34,926 nucleotides of DNA from an uncultured Oscillibacter sp. (GTDB lineage: Bacteria; Bacillota; Clostridia; Oscillospirales; Oscillospiraceae), in NCBI RefSeq assembly GCF_910579365.1, contig NZ_CAJTUX010000024.1, positions 1 through 34,926 on the forward strand, read 5' to 3'. The position numbers were made by a program, and so were the translations under genes. Each line of letters begins with the position of its first letter. Position 1 is the first letter of the stretch. The notes beneath the pieces are model-generated. The model was not told the origin of the DNA and made no database searches. It saw nothing but the letters and a program-made list of their open reading frames with translations. Shown piece by piece: positions 1 through 7,580 of the stretch.

Positions 1-109
1 GCTGGGGCTCGTTCTGGAAGCCGCGCTCCGCATAGAACTCCTGCTCACCGGCGGTAAACACGAACTCTTGGCCACACTCTTTGCACACTAAGGTCTTGTC
101 TTCGTACAT
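1..109 (-). CDS. Zinc-ribbon protein (zf-trcl type), partial
   Basis: The visible N-terminal 36 residues begin MYEDKTLVCKECGQEFVF and continue with a GEQEFYAERGFQNEPQ stretch; the rest lies beyond the left edge. The CxxC pair and the FxxGEQEFY signature match the small 'probable zinc-ribbon' family, whose second CxxC would be expected just outside the window. Its biochemical role is not known. An SD-like GAGAGGG sits 8 bases before the ATG. It follows sigH by 38 bases on the same strand, so it is probably co-transcribed with it. Confidence 0.8.
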   Translation of the reverse strand, partial: MYEDKTLVCKECGQEFVFTAGEQEFYAERGFQNEPQ

Positions 110-147
110 GATTTTACCCTCTCTTTGAAAAGAAAAATATATTGCGT

Positions 148-789
148 TCAGCGTTGGCTGAAATCGCCGGAAAGTAATTGCTGCGCCACCTTGCGTCGAA
201 TGCGCTGCACAGCGTTGTCCACGGATTTTGGGGGTTTGTTCACCGCTTTGGCAATTTCCCTGCAAGAAAGACCGTCCAAATAATACCCCAAAATCTTTGC
301 TTCAAATTCGGACAACTGTTTCCGGACACCGGATAAGAGGGCTGCCGTGTGCTCCCTGTCGATCAGGAAATCTTCAGGATTACGCTGCGCCAAATTACTG
401 GTCCCAGAGGTGAGGGGATTGCTGTCAAAATTAGGATTGTCTAAAGAAACCGATTGATTGAGCGGCTGCTGTTTATCCCGCGCCGAGGCGCGGAGCACAG
501 AATACAGACGGCTTCGGATACAAATCTCCGCAAATGTGCGGAAGGACGCCTCTTTTCCGGCGTCATATTCCCGGACGGCCTTGATCAAACCCACCATGCC
601 CTCCTGGGTCATATCCTCACTGTCACCGCCCGCCAGAAAGAAGGGGCGGGCGCAAGTGCGGACCAGCCGGTTATACCGGGTGACAAGAGTCTCCTCCGCC
701 AGACGGTTTCCCGCCGCAGCCAAAAGGCAAAGCGCCTCGTCCGGCTGCTGTTCCAGTTCCGACACATCGTTCACGTAAGTATTGCGCAT
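148..789 (-). CDS. sigH: RNA polymerase sigma-H-type sporulation sigma factor
   Basis: A 213-residue sigma-70 family protein of the SigH/Spo0H branch, which directs core polymerase to early sporulation promoters. Region 2 spans about 30-105, with the -10-recognising helix at 59-77 (DMTQEGMVGLIKAVREYD). Region 4 with its helix-turn-helix spans about 155-205 (LSCREIAKAVNK then a basic tail). There is no region 1.1 or region 3, as usual for this group. No SD precedes the ATG, and a consensus promoter ends only five bases upstream, so the mRNA may be leaderless. A later in-frame GTG (residue 6 or 9) is the alternative start, but neither has a clear SD. glmM lies 65 bases upstream on the same strand. 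Confidence 0.85.
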   Translation of the reverse strand: MRNTYVNDVSELEQQPDEALCLLAAAGNRLAEETLVTRYNRLVRTCARPFFLAGGDSEDMTQEGMVGLIKAVREYDAGKEASFRTFAEICIRSRLYSVLRASARDKQQPLNQSVSLDNPNFDSNPLTSGTSNLAQRNPEDFLIDREHTAALLSGVRKQLSEFEAKILGYYLDGLSCREIAKAVNKPPKSVDNAVQRIRRKVAQQLLSGDFSQR

Positions 790-794
790 GTTGT

Positions 795-824
795 ATTATA
801 CCCATCTGTCAAGGAAAATGTCAA
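795..824 (-). promoter_or_regulatory. Sigma-A promoter of sigH
   Basis: The -35 TTGACA (819-824) and -10 TATAAT (795-800) are both perfect, with an 18-base spacer. The sequence upstream of the -35 is very A/T rich, like an UP element. The expected start point falls on or next to the A of the sigH ATG. Confidence 0.8.
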
Positions 825-854
825 GCAATTTATCAAAATTCTCTTAAAAATTTC

Positions 855-2213
855 TTAAAATTTTAGTGATTTTATAAGACTAACCAGAGAATCGGCCGTA
901 TTTTGTGCGATTTTCGTGGTCTTGGCCTCCACCATTACCCGAATCAGGGACTCTGTTCCAGAGGCACGGACAAGCACACGCCCCTCCCCGTTCAGGGCCG
1001 TCTCCTCGTTCCGCACCGCCTCCGCCAGCTCCGGGGAGTCCATAATCTTCTCCTTCACGCCGCCGCTGTGGGGAACCTCCACGTTGACAAGGACCTGGGG
1101 ATAGGCGGCACATACGGAGGCCAGCTCCGACGCCTTCTTCCCCGATTGAGCCAGAACCTGAAGAAATTGGAGCGCCGTCACCTGCCCGTCCCCAGTGGTC
1201 TCCAGGGCGGTGAAAATGGTATGGCCGGACTGCTCGCCGCCAATTCGGAAATCCCGGCGGAGCATTTCCTCCAGCACGTTCCGGTCGCCCACGGCCGTGC
1301 AGATCAGATCTATCCCGTAATTCCGGCAAAACTCGTGAAGGCCAAGGTTGCTCATCACCGTGGCCACGATGGCATTCCCCCGCAAAATACCCCGGCGCTT
1401 CATATCCAGTGCGCAGACGGCCATCACCTTATCCCCGTCAATGACGCCGCCGTTCTCGTCCACCAGCAGGCAGCGGTCCGCGTCGCCGTCGAAGGCTACG
1501 CCGATGTCATAGCCTTCCTTTACCACCCGGGCGGACAGATCCTCCAGATGGGTGGAACCGCAGTGGTCGTTGATGTTCACGCCGTCGGGAGTCCGGTGGA
1601 GGAAGACCGTATGGGCCTTGAACCGGCCGAAGAGCTCGGGAGCGGTGGCGCTGGCGGCGCCGTTGGCGCAGTCCACCAGAATGCGCAGCCCCGCCAGGTC
1701 CGACTCGATGGTGGAGGCGGCGAAATCAATGTAGTCCCGCTTGAGCTGCTTCATGCCGTGGTGGCGGCGGCCCAGCTCTCCCCGGGTTTTCAGGGCCATA
1801 GGCTCACTGGAAAAAATCTTTTCCTCCACCCGTTCCTCCAGTGCGTCGGAGAGCTTGTAGCCCTGGCCGTTAAAAACCTTGATGCCATTGTGTTCATAAG
1901 GGTTGTGGGAAGCGGAAACCACAATGCCGGCGTCCGCCTTCTCCTGCCGGGTCAGATACGCCACCGCAGGGGTGGGAATGTCCCCCACAGGCTTCACGTC
2001 GCTGCCCACGGAACAGAGCCCCGCGATCAAAGACGCCTCCAGCATATCGGAGGAAATGCGGGTATCCATGCCCAGAACCACCGTGGGATGCTCCCCCTTC
2101 TTCTCCTCCATCAAAACCGTCCCCACAGCCTGCCCAACACGAAAAGCCAAGTCTGCCGTCAGGTTCTCGCCCACTACGCCGCGAATGCCGTCGGTGCCAA
2201 AAAGTTTACCCAT
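855..2213 (-). CDS. glmM: Phosphoglucosamine mutase GlmM
   Basis: Converts glucosamine-6-phosphate to glucosamine-1-phosphate, the step before UDP-GlcNAc synthesis for peptidoglycan. The 452-residue length is normal for the family. The phosphoserine loop is SASHNP with Ser102, the Mg-binding loop is FDGDADR (241-247), the sugar loop is GGEQSGH (325-331) and the phosphate loop is RASGTES (416-422). The start chosen is the MGKLFGTDGIRG methionine, preceded by AAGAGGT; an in-frame extension eleven codons upstream lies inside the preceding gene and is not conserved. The SdpI-like gene ends 7 bases upstream, so the two are translationally close. Confidence 0.97.
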   Translation of the reverse strand: MGKLFGTDGIRGVVGENLTADLAFRVGQAVGTVLMEEKKGEHPTVVLGMDTRISSDMLEASLIAGLCSVGSDVKPVGDIPTPAVAYLTRQEKADAGIVVSASHNPYEHNGIKVFNGQGYKLSDALEERVEEKIFSSEPMALKTRGELGRRHHGMKQLKRDYIDFAASTIESDLAGLRILVDCANGAASATAPELFGRFKAHTVFLHRTPDGVNINDHCGSTHLEDLSARVVKEGYDIGVAFDGDADRCLLVDENGGVIDGDKVMAVCALDMKRRGILRGNAIVATVMSNLGLHEFCRNYGIDLICTAVGDRNVLEEMLRRDFRIGGEQSGHTIFTALETTGDGQVTALQFLQVLAQSGKKASELASVCAAYPQVLVNVEVPHSGGVKEKIMDSPELAEAVRNEETALNGEGRVLVRASGTESLIRVMVEAKTTKIAQNTADSLVSLIKSLKF

Positions 2214-2220
2214 ATTAAAG

Positions 2221-2607
2221 TTACCTCTTTCTTCCAAAATCGTCAAAATTTCGCTTTAAGGCCCGCTCTGTGGCTGGGATAACCGCCATAAACGGAGCCA
2301 TTTGAAGCACAGTCAAAAGCAGGCCAAGATTTCCTATCGTGCCAATTTCTCTGCCGAACAGCAGAACCATCCATACAAGTGAAACCGTCAGCATGGGCCG
2401 GCCCGCCCGAACCAAAAATTGCCCGCTGTAGCGCTGGGCAAACGCCCAGGTCTCCCGGTTCCGCATGGAGCGGAACGTGCGGTAACCGTAGCCGCCGTTG
2501 ATTTCTCCCGGCGGGTTCTTCACAAAACTTCGGCCAAGGACGATCATACATCCAGGAATCAGGAGGGCCATCACCAGCATGAAACACCAAAACAGCAGTT
2601 TTCCCAT
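2221..2607 (-). CDS. SdpI/YfhL-type membrane protein
   Basis: A 128-residue protein with an N-terminal membrane segment (about 4-24), a cytosolic stretch holding the family signature GYRTFRSMRNRETW (about 41-54), and two further hydrophobic segments (about 71-90 and 93-110). The signature is that of the SdpI C-terminal domain family, whose founder gives immunity to the SdpC toxin in Bacillus; most members have no tested role. No toxin gene is nearby, so immunity should not be assumed. It sits between the ATPase gene (3 bases) and glmM (7 bases), a tight operon. Confidence 0.8.
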   Translation of the reverse strand: MGKLLFWCFMLVMALLIPGCMIVLGRSFVKNPPGEINGGYGYRTFRSMRNRETWAFAQRYSGQFLVRAGRPMLTVSLVWMVLLFGREIGTIGNLGLLLTVLQMAPFMAVIPATERALKRNFDDFGRKR

Positions 2608-2610
2608 GAG

Positions 2611-3351
2611 TCAATCCCCCAGTAAATACCGCAGCATCCGCTCCGGATCGTCCAAAAACCGCTTTGTCAGCTGGTAGTGTTCCGTCTCCTGGTACTCCGC
2701 TGTCCGGACGCCGTCTTCGCTCAGCACATAAATCCTGGCTTCGGGAAAGGCCATCAAAACCGGCGAGTGCGTCGCCACGATAAACTGCGAGTCCGCCTTC
2801 ACCAGCTGGTCCATCTCCCCTATCAGCGTCAGAAGCCGGGAGGGCGACAGGGCCGCTTCCGGTTCGTCCAGCAGGTACAGCCCCTCTCCGCCGAAGCGGT
2901 TCTGAACCAGGGCGAGAAAACTCTCCCCATGGGACTGCCGGTGAAGGGATACTCCGCCGTAGCTGTCAATAAGCCTGGGCCCCATCGCCGGCCCTTCGTC
3001 CATCTCGTCAATGTTGGTGGCCACATTGTAAAAGCTCTCTGCCCGGAGGAAAAATCCGTCTCTGGGATACCGCTTCCGGGCCGGGGTCAGGTACTCCCCC
3101 AATACCGAGTGCGTGGCCCGTGTGGAAAAGTTGAAATTCCGAGTGCCGCCCTCCGGGTTGAACCCGCAGGCCACGGCAATCCCCTCCAGCAGCGTGGACT
3201 TTCCCGTCCCATTCTCTCCCACTAGGAAGGTGACGGGGCGGTCAAATTCCAGGGTTTTGCCCGCCATCAAATACTGTACAGGCCCCAGCCGCTGGAGATA
3301 GCTCTCCCCGGGCAGTTCCCGGCGGAGCCGGACGGAGTTCAGATAAATCAC
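2611..3351 (-). CDS. AAA-family predicted ATPase (COG3910 type)
   Basis: A 246-residue soluble ABC/SMC-like ATPase. Walker A is VGENGTGKST (about 44-53), the signature-like segment is QSHGESF (about 138-144), Walker B is GLYLLDEPEAALSP (about 157-170), and the switch histidine is in VATHSPVL (about 192-199). A single head without coiled coil is typical of this family. Its function is not established. It begins 15 bases after ruvB and ends 3 bases before the SdpI-like gene. Confidence 0.8.
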   Translation of the reverse strand: MIYLNSVRLRRELPGESYLQRLGPVQYLMAGKTLEFDRPVTFLVGENGTGKSTLLEGIAVACGFNPEGGTRNFNFSTRATHSVLGEYLTPARKRYPRDGFFLRAESFYNVATNIDEMDEGPAMGPRLIDSYGGVSLHRQSHGESFLALVQNRFGGEGLYLLDEPEAALSPSRLLTLIGEMDQLVKADSQFIVATHSPVLMAFPEARIYVLSEDGVRTAEYQETEHYQLTKRFLDDPERMLRYLLGD

Positions 3352-3366
3352 GGTTCCCCCATCCCC

Positions 3367-4437
3367 TCAGGCATTCCCCAGCGTCAGCTGCTCCATGACA
3401 TTCTCCGGCGATGTGCCGCCGGGAACGGGCTTATGGAGATGCTGATACGCCTTTTGCGTCACACAGCGTCCCCGGGGGGTCCGGGTCAAAAAGCCCAGCT
3501 GCATCAGATAGGGCTCGTAAACATCCTCCAGCGTGACGGATTCCTCTCCAATGGTGGCCGCCAAAGTCTCCAAGCCCACGGGACCGCCGCCGTAATTGTC
3601 GATGATTGCCTCCATCATCCGCCGGTCCACCGGGTCCAGGCCCAGGTAATCAATCTCCAACGCGCAGAGGGCCTGATCCGCCACATCTTTAGTAATCACG
3701 CCGTCAGCCCGGACCTGGGCAAAGTCGCGAACCCGGCGGAGCATCCGGTTGGCAATCCGAGGCGTCCCCCGGGACCTCCGGGCAACCTCATAGGCCCCTT
3801 CCAGCACAATGTCCACATTCAAAATCCCAGCGGACCGGGTGACAATCTTCGCCAGCTCCTCCGGCGTATAAAGCTCCAGCCGGAGGGTCACGCCGAAGCG
3901 GTCACGCAGAGGCGCGGAGAGCTGACCTGCCCGTGTGGTCGCGCCGATCAGGGTAAACCTGGGCAGGTCCAGCCGGATGGAGTTGGCGGAGGGCCCCTTT
4001 CCCACAATAATATCCAGCACGTAATCCTCCATGGCGGGGTACAAAATCTCCTCCACAGAGCGGTTCAGCCGGTGAATCTCATCTACGAAGAGAATGTCTC
4101 CTTCGTTCAGATTGGTCAGCAGCGCCGCCAGGTCTCCCGGCTTTTCAATGGCGGGCCCGGAGGTAATGCGGATGTTAACCCCCATCTCCTGGGCAATGAT
4201 GCCCGCCAGGGTGGTCTTGCCCAAGCCCGGAGGTCCGTGGAGCAGCACATGATCCAGGGACTCCTCCCGCTTTCGGGCAGCCTCAATAAAAATAGACAGA
4301 TTTTCCTTGGCCTTCTCCTGACCGATATACTCCCGCAGGCTCTTGGGCCGGAGCGATCCCTCCTGAACATCCTCCTGGAGGAAGGTCTTGGCCACAATAG
4401 GTTCCTCATAAATGTCGTTTCCAAAGTCGATGCTCAA
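3367..4437 (-). CDS. ruvB: Holliday junction branch migration helicase RuvB
   Basis: The motor of the RuvABC resolvasome: hexameric rings pump DNA through the RuvA-bound Holliday junction. The 356-residue protein has Walker A GPPGLGKTT (68-76), Walker B DILFVDEIHRL (114-124), sensor 1 in TLIGATTRAG, an arginine finger region (GTPRIANRMLRRVRDFA), and a C-terminal winged helix ending in RTPRGRCVT. It is separated from ruvA by two small genes, instead of following it directly as in most bacteria. Confidence 0.98.
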   Translation of the reverse strand: MSIDFGNDIYEEPIVAKTFLQEDVQEGSLRPKSLREYIGQEKAKENLSIFIEAARKREESLDHVLLHGPPGLGKTTLAGIIAQEMGVNIRITSGPAIEKPGDLAALLTNLNEGDILFVDEIHRLNRSVEEILYPAMEDYVLDIIVGKGPSANSIRLDLPRFTLIGATTRAGQLSAPLRDRFGVTLRLELYTPEELAKIVTRSAGILNVDIVLEGAYEVARRSRGTPRIANRMLRRVRDFAQVRADGVITKDVADQALCALEIDYLGLDPVDRRMMEAIIDNYGGGPVGLETLAATIGEESVTLEDVYEPYLMQLGFLTRTPRGRCVTQKAYQHLHKPVPGGTSPENVMEQLTLGNA

Positions 4438-4514
4438 AAATCAACCCCCCTCTTCTTGTCAAAGGCGCTTAGCAAAAGGGAAACCGTCTCCGCCCGGTAC
4501 GCCGTGCGGGACAG

Positions 4515-4736
4515 TCAGATGAGAAGCGGACCCAGCAGCATGCAGAGAAAGGCAACTGCCAGCAGGCAGCCCGTCGCAGCCAGATAACGCTTAGCCCATG
4601 CCTGGTAGCGTTCCATGGTCTCCGGGTCCAGTGTCCAATGCTGGTTCAAAAGACGGCAGTATTTTGAAAACCGCAGCATGGTAATCACACTGCCGAGAAT
4701 GCCGATGCCAATTATCGTACGAAGTAGCTCTCCCAT
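4515..4736 (-). CDS. Small two-helix membrane protein, unknown
   Basis: A 73-residue protein with hydrophobic segments at about 5-22 and 51-72 and a charged middle (LDPETMERYQAWAKRYL). I do not recognise a family. It is supported by a GGAG SD ten bases before the ATG, sensible codon use and its position between the DUF6054 gene and ruvB on the same strand. 77 bases separate it from ruvB. Confidence 0.6.
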   Translation of the reverse strand: MGELLRTIIGIGILGSVITMLRFSKYCRLLNQHWTLDPETMERYQAWAKRYLAATGCLLAVAFLCMLLGPLLI

Positions 4737-4778
4737 TTATGCCGTCTCCTATAACCGTTCCGGATTTCCCGGGAAATC

Positions 4779-5111
4779 TTACAGTCCCTGTGCCAGCACC
4801 CGCACCTTGTCCAGAAAGGACTCCTCGCTCCAGGTATTCACCTTGAAAAGCATTCCCTGACTGCCCCCGGCGGCAATGGCGGAAAGGAACAGGTCCTCTC
4901 CCTGGCCGATCAGTGTCAGGGTCAGGCTGAGCCGGTTTCCGCCGGTCATGCTGTAGCGTTCGTAAACTCGAACCGCACAGCGGACGCCGCCCGCAGTATA
5001 GTCGCTTCCCTCTTCAAAACTTGCGGTGACGCTGCCGCCGAGAATGCCGCTGTGAAAACGGTTCAGCGCCGCGTCAAAGTTTCCGCGGAATCGGTATTCA
5101 AACTTTGCCAT
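4779..5111 (-). CDS. DUF6054-like protein
   Basis: A 110-residue soluble protein starting MAKFEYRFRGNFDAALNRFH and containing GILGGSVTASFEEGSDY. I believe this is the DUF6054 family from clostridial genomes, whose role is unknown. The start at 5111 follows a GGAAGGGG SD; an upstream in-frame methionine at 5150 would precede that SD and is less likely. It lies inside the ruv cluster, 157 bases after ruvA. Confidence 0.65.
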   Translation of the reverse strand: MAKFEYRFRGNFDAALNRFHSGILGGSVTASFEEGSDYTAGGVRCAVRVYERYSMTGGNRLSLTLTLIGQGEDLFLSAIAAGGSQGMLFKVNTWSEESFLDKVRVLAQGL

Positions 5112-5268
5112 TTCTTCTGTCCCCTTCCGCCACAGTTCTTGGCACACCATATCCGTAAAGTTAATTGACCTTACAGCTTATTCTGCATTTTCGCCGAAAC
5201 GCTGCTCTCCGAAATTCCAAGAGTTAGTGTAAAGTTATTTTGCTGTACAGGAATTCTTGTGCCGTGCT

Positions 5269-5874
5269 TTAGAGCTTCGCCATCCGCTTCAGCCCCTGAC
5301 GAACGATCTCCTCCAGAGGCAGCTCCATATCCAAGCCTTTCAGCGCTGCGGATACTTCCTGACTGGAATATCCCAGCACCGCCAGGGCCTGGGCGGCTTC
5401 CCCGGCCTTATTGCCAAACAGCGCCGGAGCGGGCGCTCCCTTGCCGCCGGAGAAATCCAGACCGCCGGAGACCTCCTTGGCGATCTTATCTTTCAGCTCC
5501 AAAATGACGCGCTGGGCAATTTTCTTTCCAATTCCCGGCGCGGCCGTCAGAGCCTTCTCATCTCCGGTGACAATGGCCATGGCCAGCGTCTCCGGCGTGC
5601 CGGAGGAGAGAATCGCCAGCGCCGCTTTGGGGCCCACACCGGAGACGCCGATCAGCAGCTTGAAGCTGTTCAGTTCACTCTGCGAGGCAAAGCCATAGAG
5701 CTCAAAGAGATTCTCCGCCACATTCAAATATGTATAGAGTTTTTTCCGCTGCCCCTTTTTCAGGACTGACAGCGTGTTGTTGGTGGTCTTACAGGCATAG
5801 CCCACCCCTCCGCAGTCTATCACCGCCAGATAAGGCAGAATCTCCGCGACGGTGCCGTCCAGATAATAAAACAT
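5269..5874 (-). CDS. ruvA: Holliday junction binding protein RuvA
   Basis: A 201-residue tetrameric junction-binding subunit that guides RuvB. The N-terminal OB domain (MFYYLDGTVAEILPYLAVIDCGGVGY) covers about 1-62. The helix-hairpin-helix pair is marked by LIGVSGVGPKAALAIL and AAPGIGKKIAQRVILEL. The C-terminal RuvB-contacting domain covers about 150-201. The start is the family-typical MFYYLDG with GGAGG just upstream. It begins 20 bases after ruvC. Confidence 0.97.
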   Translation of the reverse strand: MFYYLDGTVAEILPYLAVIDCGGVGYACKTTNNTLSVLKKGQRKKLYTYLNVAENLFELYGFASQSELNSFKLLIGVSGVGPKAALAILSSGTPETLAMAIVTGDEKALTAAPGIGKKIAQRVILELKDKIAKEVSGGLDFSGGKGAPAPALFGNKAGEAAQALAVLGYSSQEVSAALKGLDMELPLEEIVRQGLKRMAKL

Positions 5875-5894
5875 AGCGCCTCCGTTTTCCTCCG

Positions 5895-6404
5895 TTATAT
5901 GGTTTCCGGCACGCCTCTTTTCTGAGGCAGCCGAGAAGTAAAGCTCCGGGCATGACACAGGGCCAGGGCCAGGGCGTCGGCGGCGTCGTCAGGCCGGGGC
6001 ACCGCCTTCAGCTTCAAAAGCCGGCGGGTCATATCCATCACCTGCCGCTTCTCCGCCTTGCCGTATCCGGTTACCGCCAGCTTTACCTGTGAGGGAGTGT
6101 ATTCGAACAAAGGAACGCCGCATTTTTCTGCGGCGTAAAGAAGCACGCCCCTGCCGTGGGCCACGGCGATGCCGGTGGTGATGTTGGTGTTGAAGAACAG
6201 CTCCTCAATGGAAATGACGTCGGGCTTCAGCTGACCAAGCAGGTCCTCCATATCCATTCCGATCTGGTAAAGCCTCCGGCTCAGAGGCAGGCCGGCCGGG
6301 GTCGTGATAGCCCCATAGGTCAGCATGTGCGCCTGCCCCCTGTCCGCCTCCACCAGACCAAATCCAATGGTGGCAAAGCCGGGGTCAATTCCTAAAACTC
6401 GCAT
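5895..6404 (-). CDS. ruvC: Holliday junction endonuclease RuvC
   Basis: The dimeric resolvase that cuts Holliday junctions. The 169-residue protein has the RNase H-fold acidic set: Asp7 in MRVLGIDPG, the Glu67/68 pair in ISIEELFF, and the aspartates of RPDDAADALA (139, 140, 143). The start at MRVLGIDPG is preceded by an AAGGGGCGG SD and a good promoter 32-60 bases upstream; a longer frame upstream would begin before the transcript does. First gene of the ruv transcript. Confidence 0.97.
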   Translation of the reverse strand: MRVLGIDPGFATIGFGLVEADRGQAHMLTYGAITTPAGLPLSRRLYQIGMDMEDLLGQLKPDVISIEELFFNTNITTGIAVAHGRGVLLYAAEKCGVPLFEYTPSQVKLAVTGYGKAEKRQVMDMTRRLLKLKAVPRPDDAADALALALCHARSFTSRLPQKRGVPETI

Positions 6405-6435
6405 GGTCCGCCCCTTTCGGCTTGCATTCTTTGTT

Positions 6436-6464
6436 AGTATAGCAAATTTAACCCGGATGCGCAA
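6436..6464 (-). promoter_or_regulatory. Sigma-A promoter of the ruvC operon
   Basis: -35 TTGCGC (6459-6464), 17-base spacer, -10 TATACT (6436-6441). It gives a leader of about 25 bases before the ruvC ATG. No convincing SOS (LexA) box overlaps it. The remaining stretch to the xerD terminator (6465-6595) shows only weak dyads. Confidence 0.65.
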
Positions 6465-6595
6465 CTGCAAAATTGACAGCGGCCCCGCCGGCATCGTTGC
6501 ACAGGCAATACTGCAATGATCGGGATTCCGGTAGCCGGCAATGTAAAACTGCGGCGCCGGGGCGCGTCAGAACACCCATCCAAAAACAAGGCCAT

Positions 6596-6630
6596 AAAAA
6601 TGACAGACGCTGCCGGCTGGCAGCGCCTGT
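6596..6630 (-). terminator. Intrinsic terminator after xerD
   Basis: A 12-base-pair stem with one G-U pair (arms 6603-6614 and 6619-6630), a GGCT-type tetraloop, and a T run on the minus strand after two bases. It lies 13 bases past the xerD stop and separates spoIIM-xerD from ruvC. Confidence 0.85.
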
Positions 6631-6643
6631 TAGTGCAACGCTC

Positions 6644-7522
6644 TTAGGCCCTTGGATGCGCCTTTTGATAGACATCCTTTAAATTCCCCTTCATCACATG
6701 GGTATAAATCTGAGTGGAGGAGATATCCGCGTGCCCCAGCATTTCCTGAATGGAGCGAAGGTCCGCGCCGTTTTCCAACAGGTGGACCGCAAAGGAGTGC
6801 CGCAGAGTATGGGGGGTGATTTCCTTTTCAATGCCCGCCTTCCCCTGATAGAGTTTAATGATTTTCCAAAACCCCTGGCGGCTCATCCGCTCGCCATTCA
6901 TATTGACAAAGAGCGCGTTTTCCTCCTCGTCCAGCACCAGCTGCGGACGGATTTTCCACACGTAGTCCTGCAAAGCCTTTACCGCCGTTCGATACAGGGG
7001 AATGATCCGCTCCTTCCCCTTGCTGGAGCAGCGGATAAAGCCGGCGGCTAAATTCAGATCCTCCAGATTCAGCGTCGTCAGCTCGCTGACCCGAATACCG
7101 GTGGCGTAGAGCAGCTCCAGCATGGCGTGATCCCGAAACCCTTTGGCGTCCACGCACTGGGGCTGTTCCAAAAACAGCTCCACCTCTTTGGAGGTCAGAA
7201 TTTCCGGATACTTTCGCTCTACCTTGGCGGAAGAAACCCCCTTGGCCGGGTTTGTCTTCATCTTTCCAGCGGCAATTAGGAAGTTATAGAAGGATTTTAC
7301 AGAGGCCAGAAAGCGGGTAACAGACGCCGCAGATTTTCCCCGGCCCAGCATCCAGTCCATATAGTCCCGCACTATGCCGCCGTCGACCTCCAGAAGTCCC
7401 AGACCCCGGAGATTCAAATAGTCGGAAAACTGGCTCACATCCCGCCGGTAAGAGGCGACTGTGTTTTGGGAGGCATGCTTTTCCGCCACCAGATACTCCT
7501 TATAACGTGCAATCTCGTCCGT
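6644..7522 (-). CDS. xerD: Tyrosine site-specific recombinase XerD (ACG start proposed)
   Basis: A XerC/XerD-type recombinase that resolves chromosome dimers at dif. The N-terminal SAM-like DNA-binding domain covers about 1-90. The catalytic residues are visible: Arg in ATGIRVSEL, HTLRHS (His and Arg), GHADISSTQIYTH (His and the nucleophilic Tyr). The first normal start codon is a GTG at 7489, giving 281 residues. However, the eleven codons upstream read DEIARYKEYL, exactly what the family has at its N-terminus. They are led by ACG at 7520-7522, five bases after a good AAGGGG SD, so the natural start is probably this ACG (292 residues) or a mutated ATG. A GTG start with its own AAGGAG is the alternative. 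A six-pair inverted repeat (7551-7571) lies between spoIIM and xerD. Confidence 0.85.
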   Translation of the reverse strand, partial: TDEIARYKEYLVAEKHASQNTVASYRRDVSQFSDYLNLRGLGLLEVDGGIVRDYMDWMLGRGKSAASVTRFLASVKSFYNFLIAAGKMKTNPAKGVSSAKVERKYPEILTSKEVELFLEQPQCVDAKGFRDHAMLELLYATGIRVSELTTLNLEDLNLAAGFIRCSSKGKERIIPLYRTAVKALQDYVWKIRPQLVLDEEENALFVNMNGERMSRQGFWKIIKLYQGKAGIEKEITPHTLRHSFAVHLLENGADLRSIQEMLGHADISSTQIYTHVMKGNLKDVYQKAHPRA

Positions 7523-7580
7523 TTTAACCCCTTCTCTCTTTACCTGCTCGCCCGCTGGAAAGCCAAGCGGGAAAAGCTCC

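Noticed and set aside
2221..2607. Toxin-immunity role for the SdpI-like protein
   Set aside because: No SdpC-type toxin or SdpAB-like gene is nearby; most family members occur without them.
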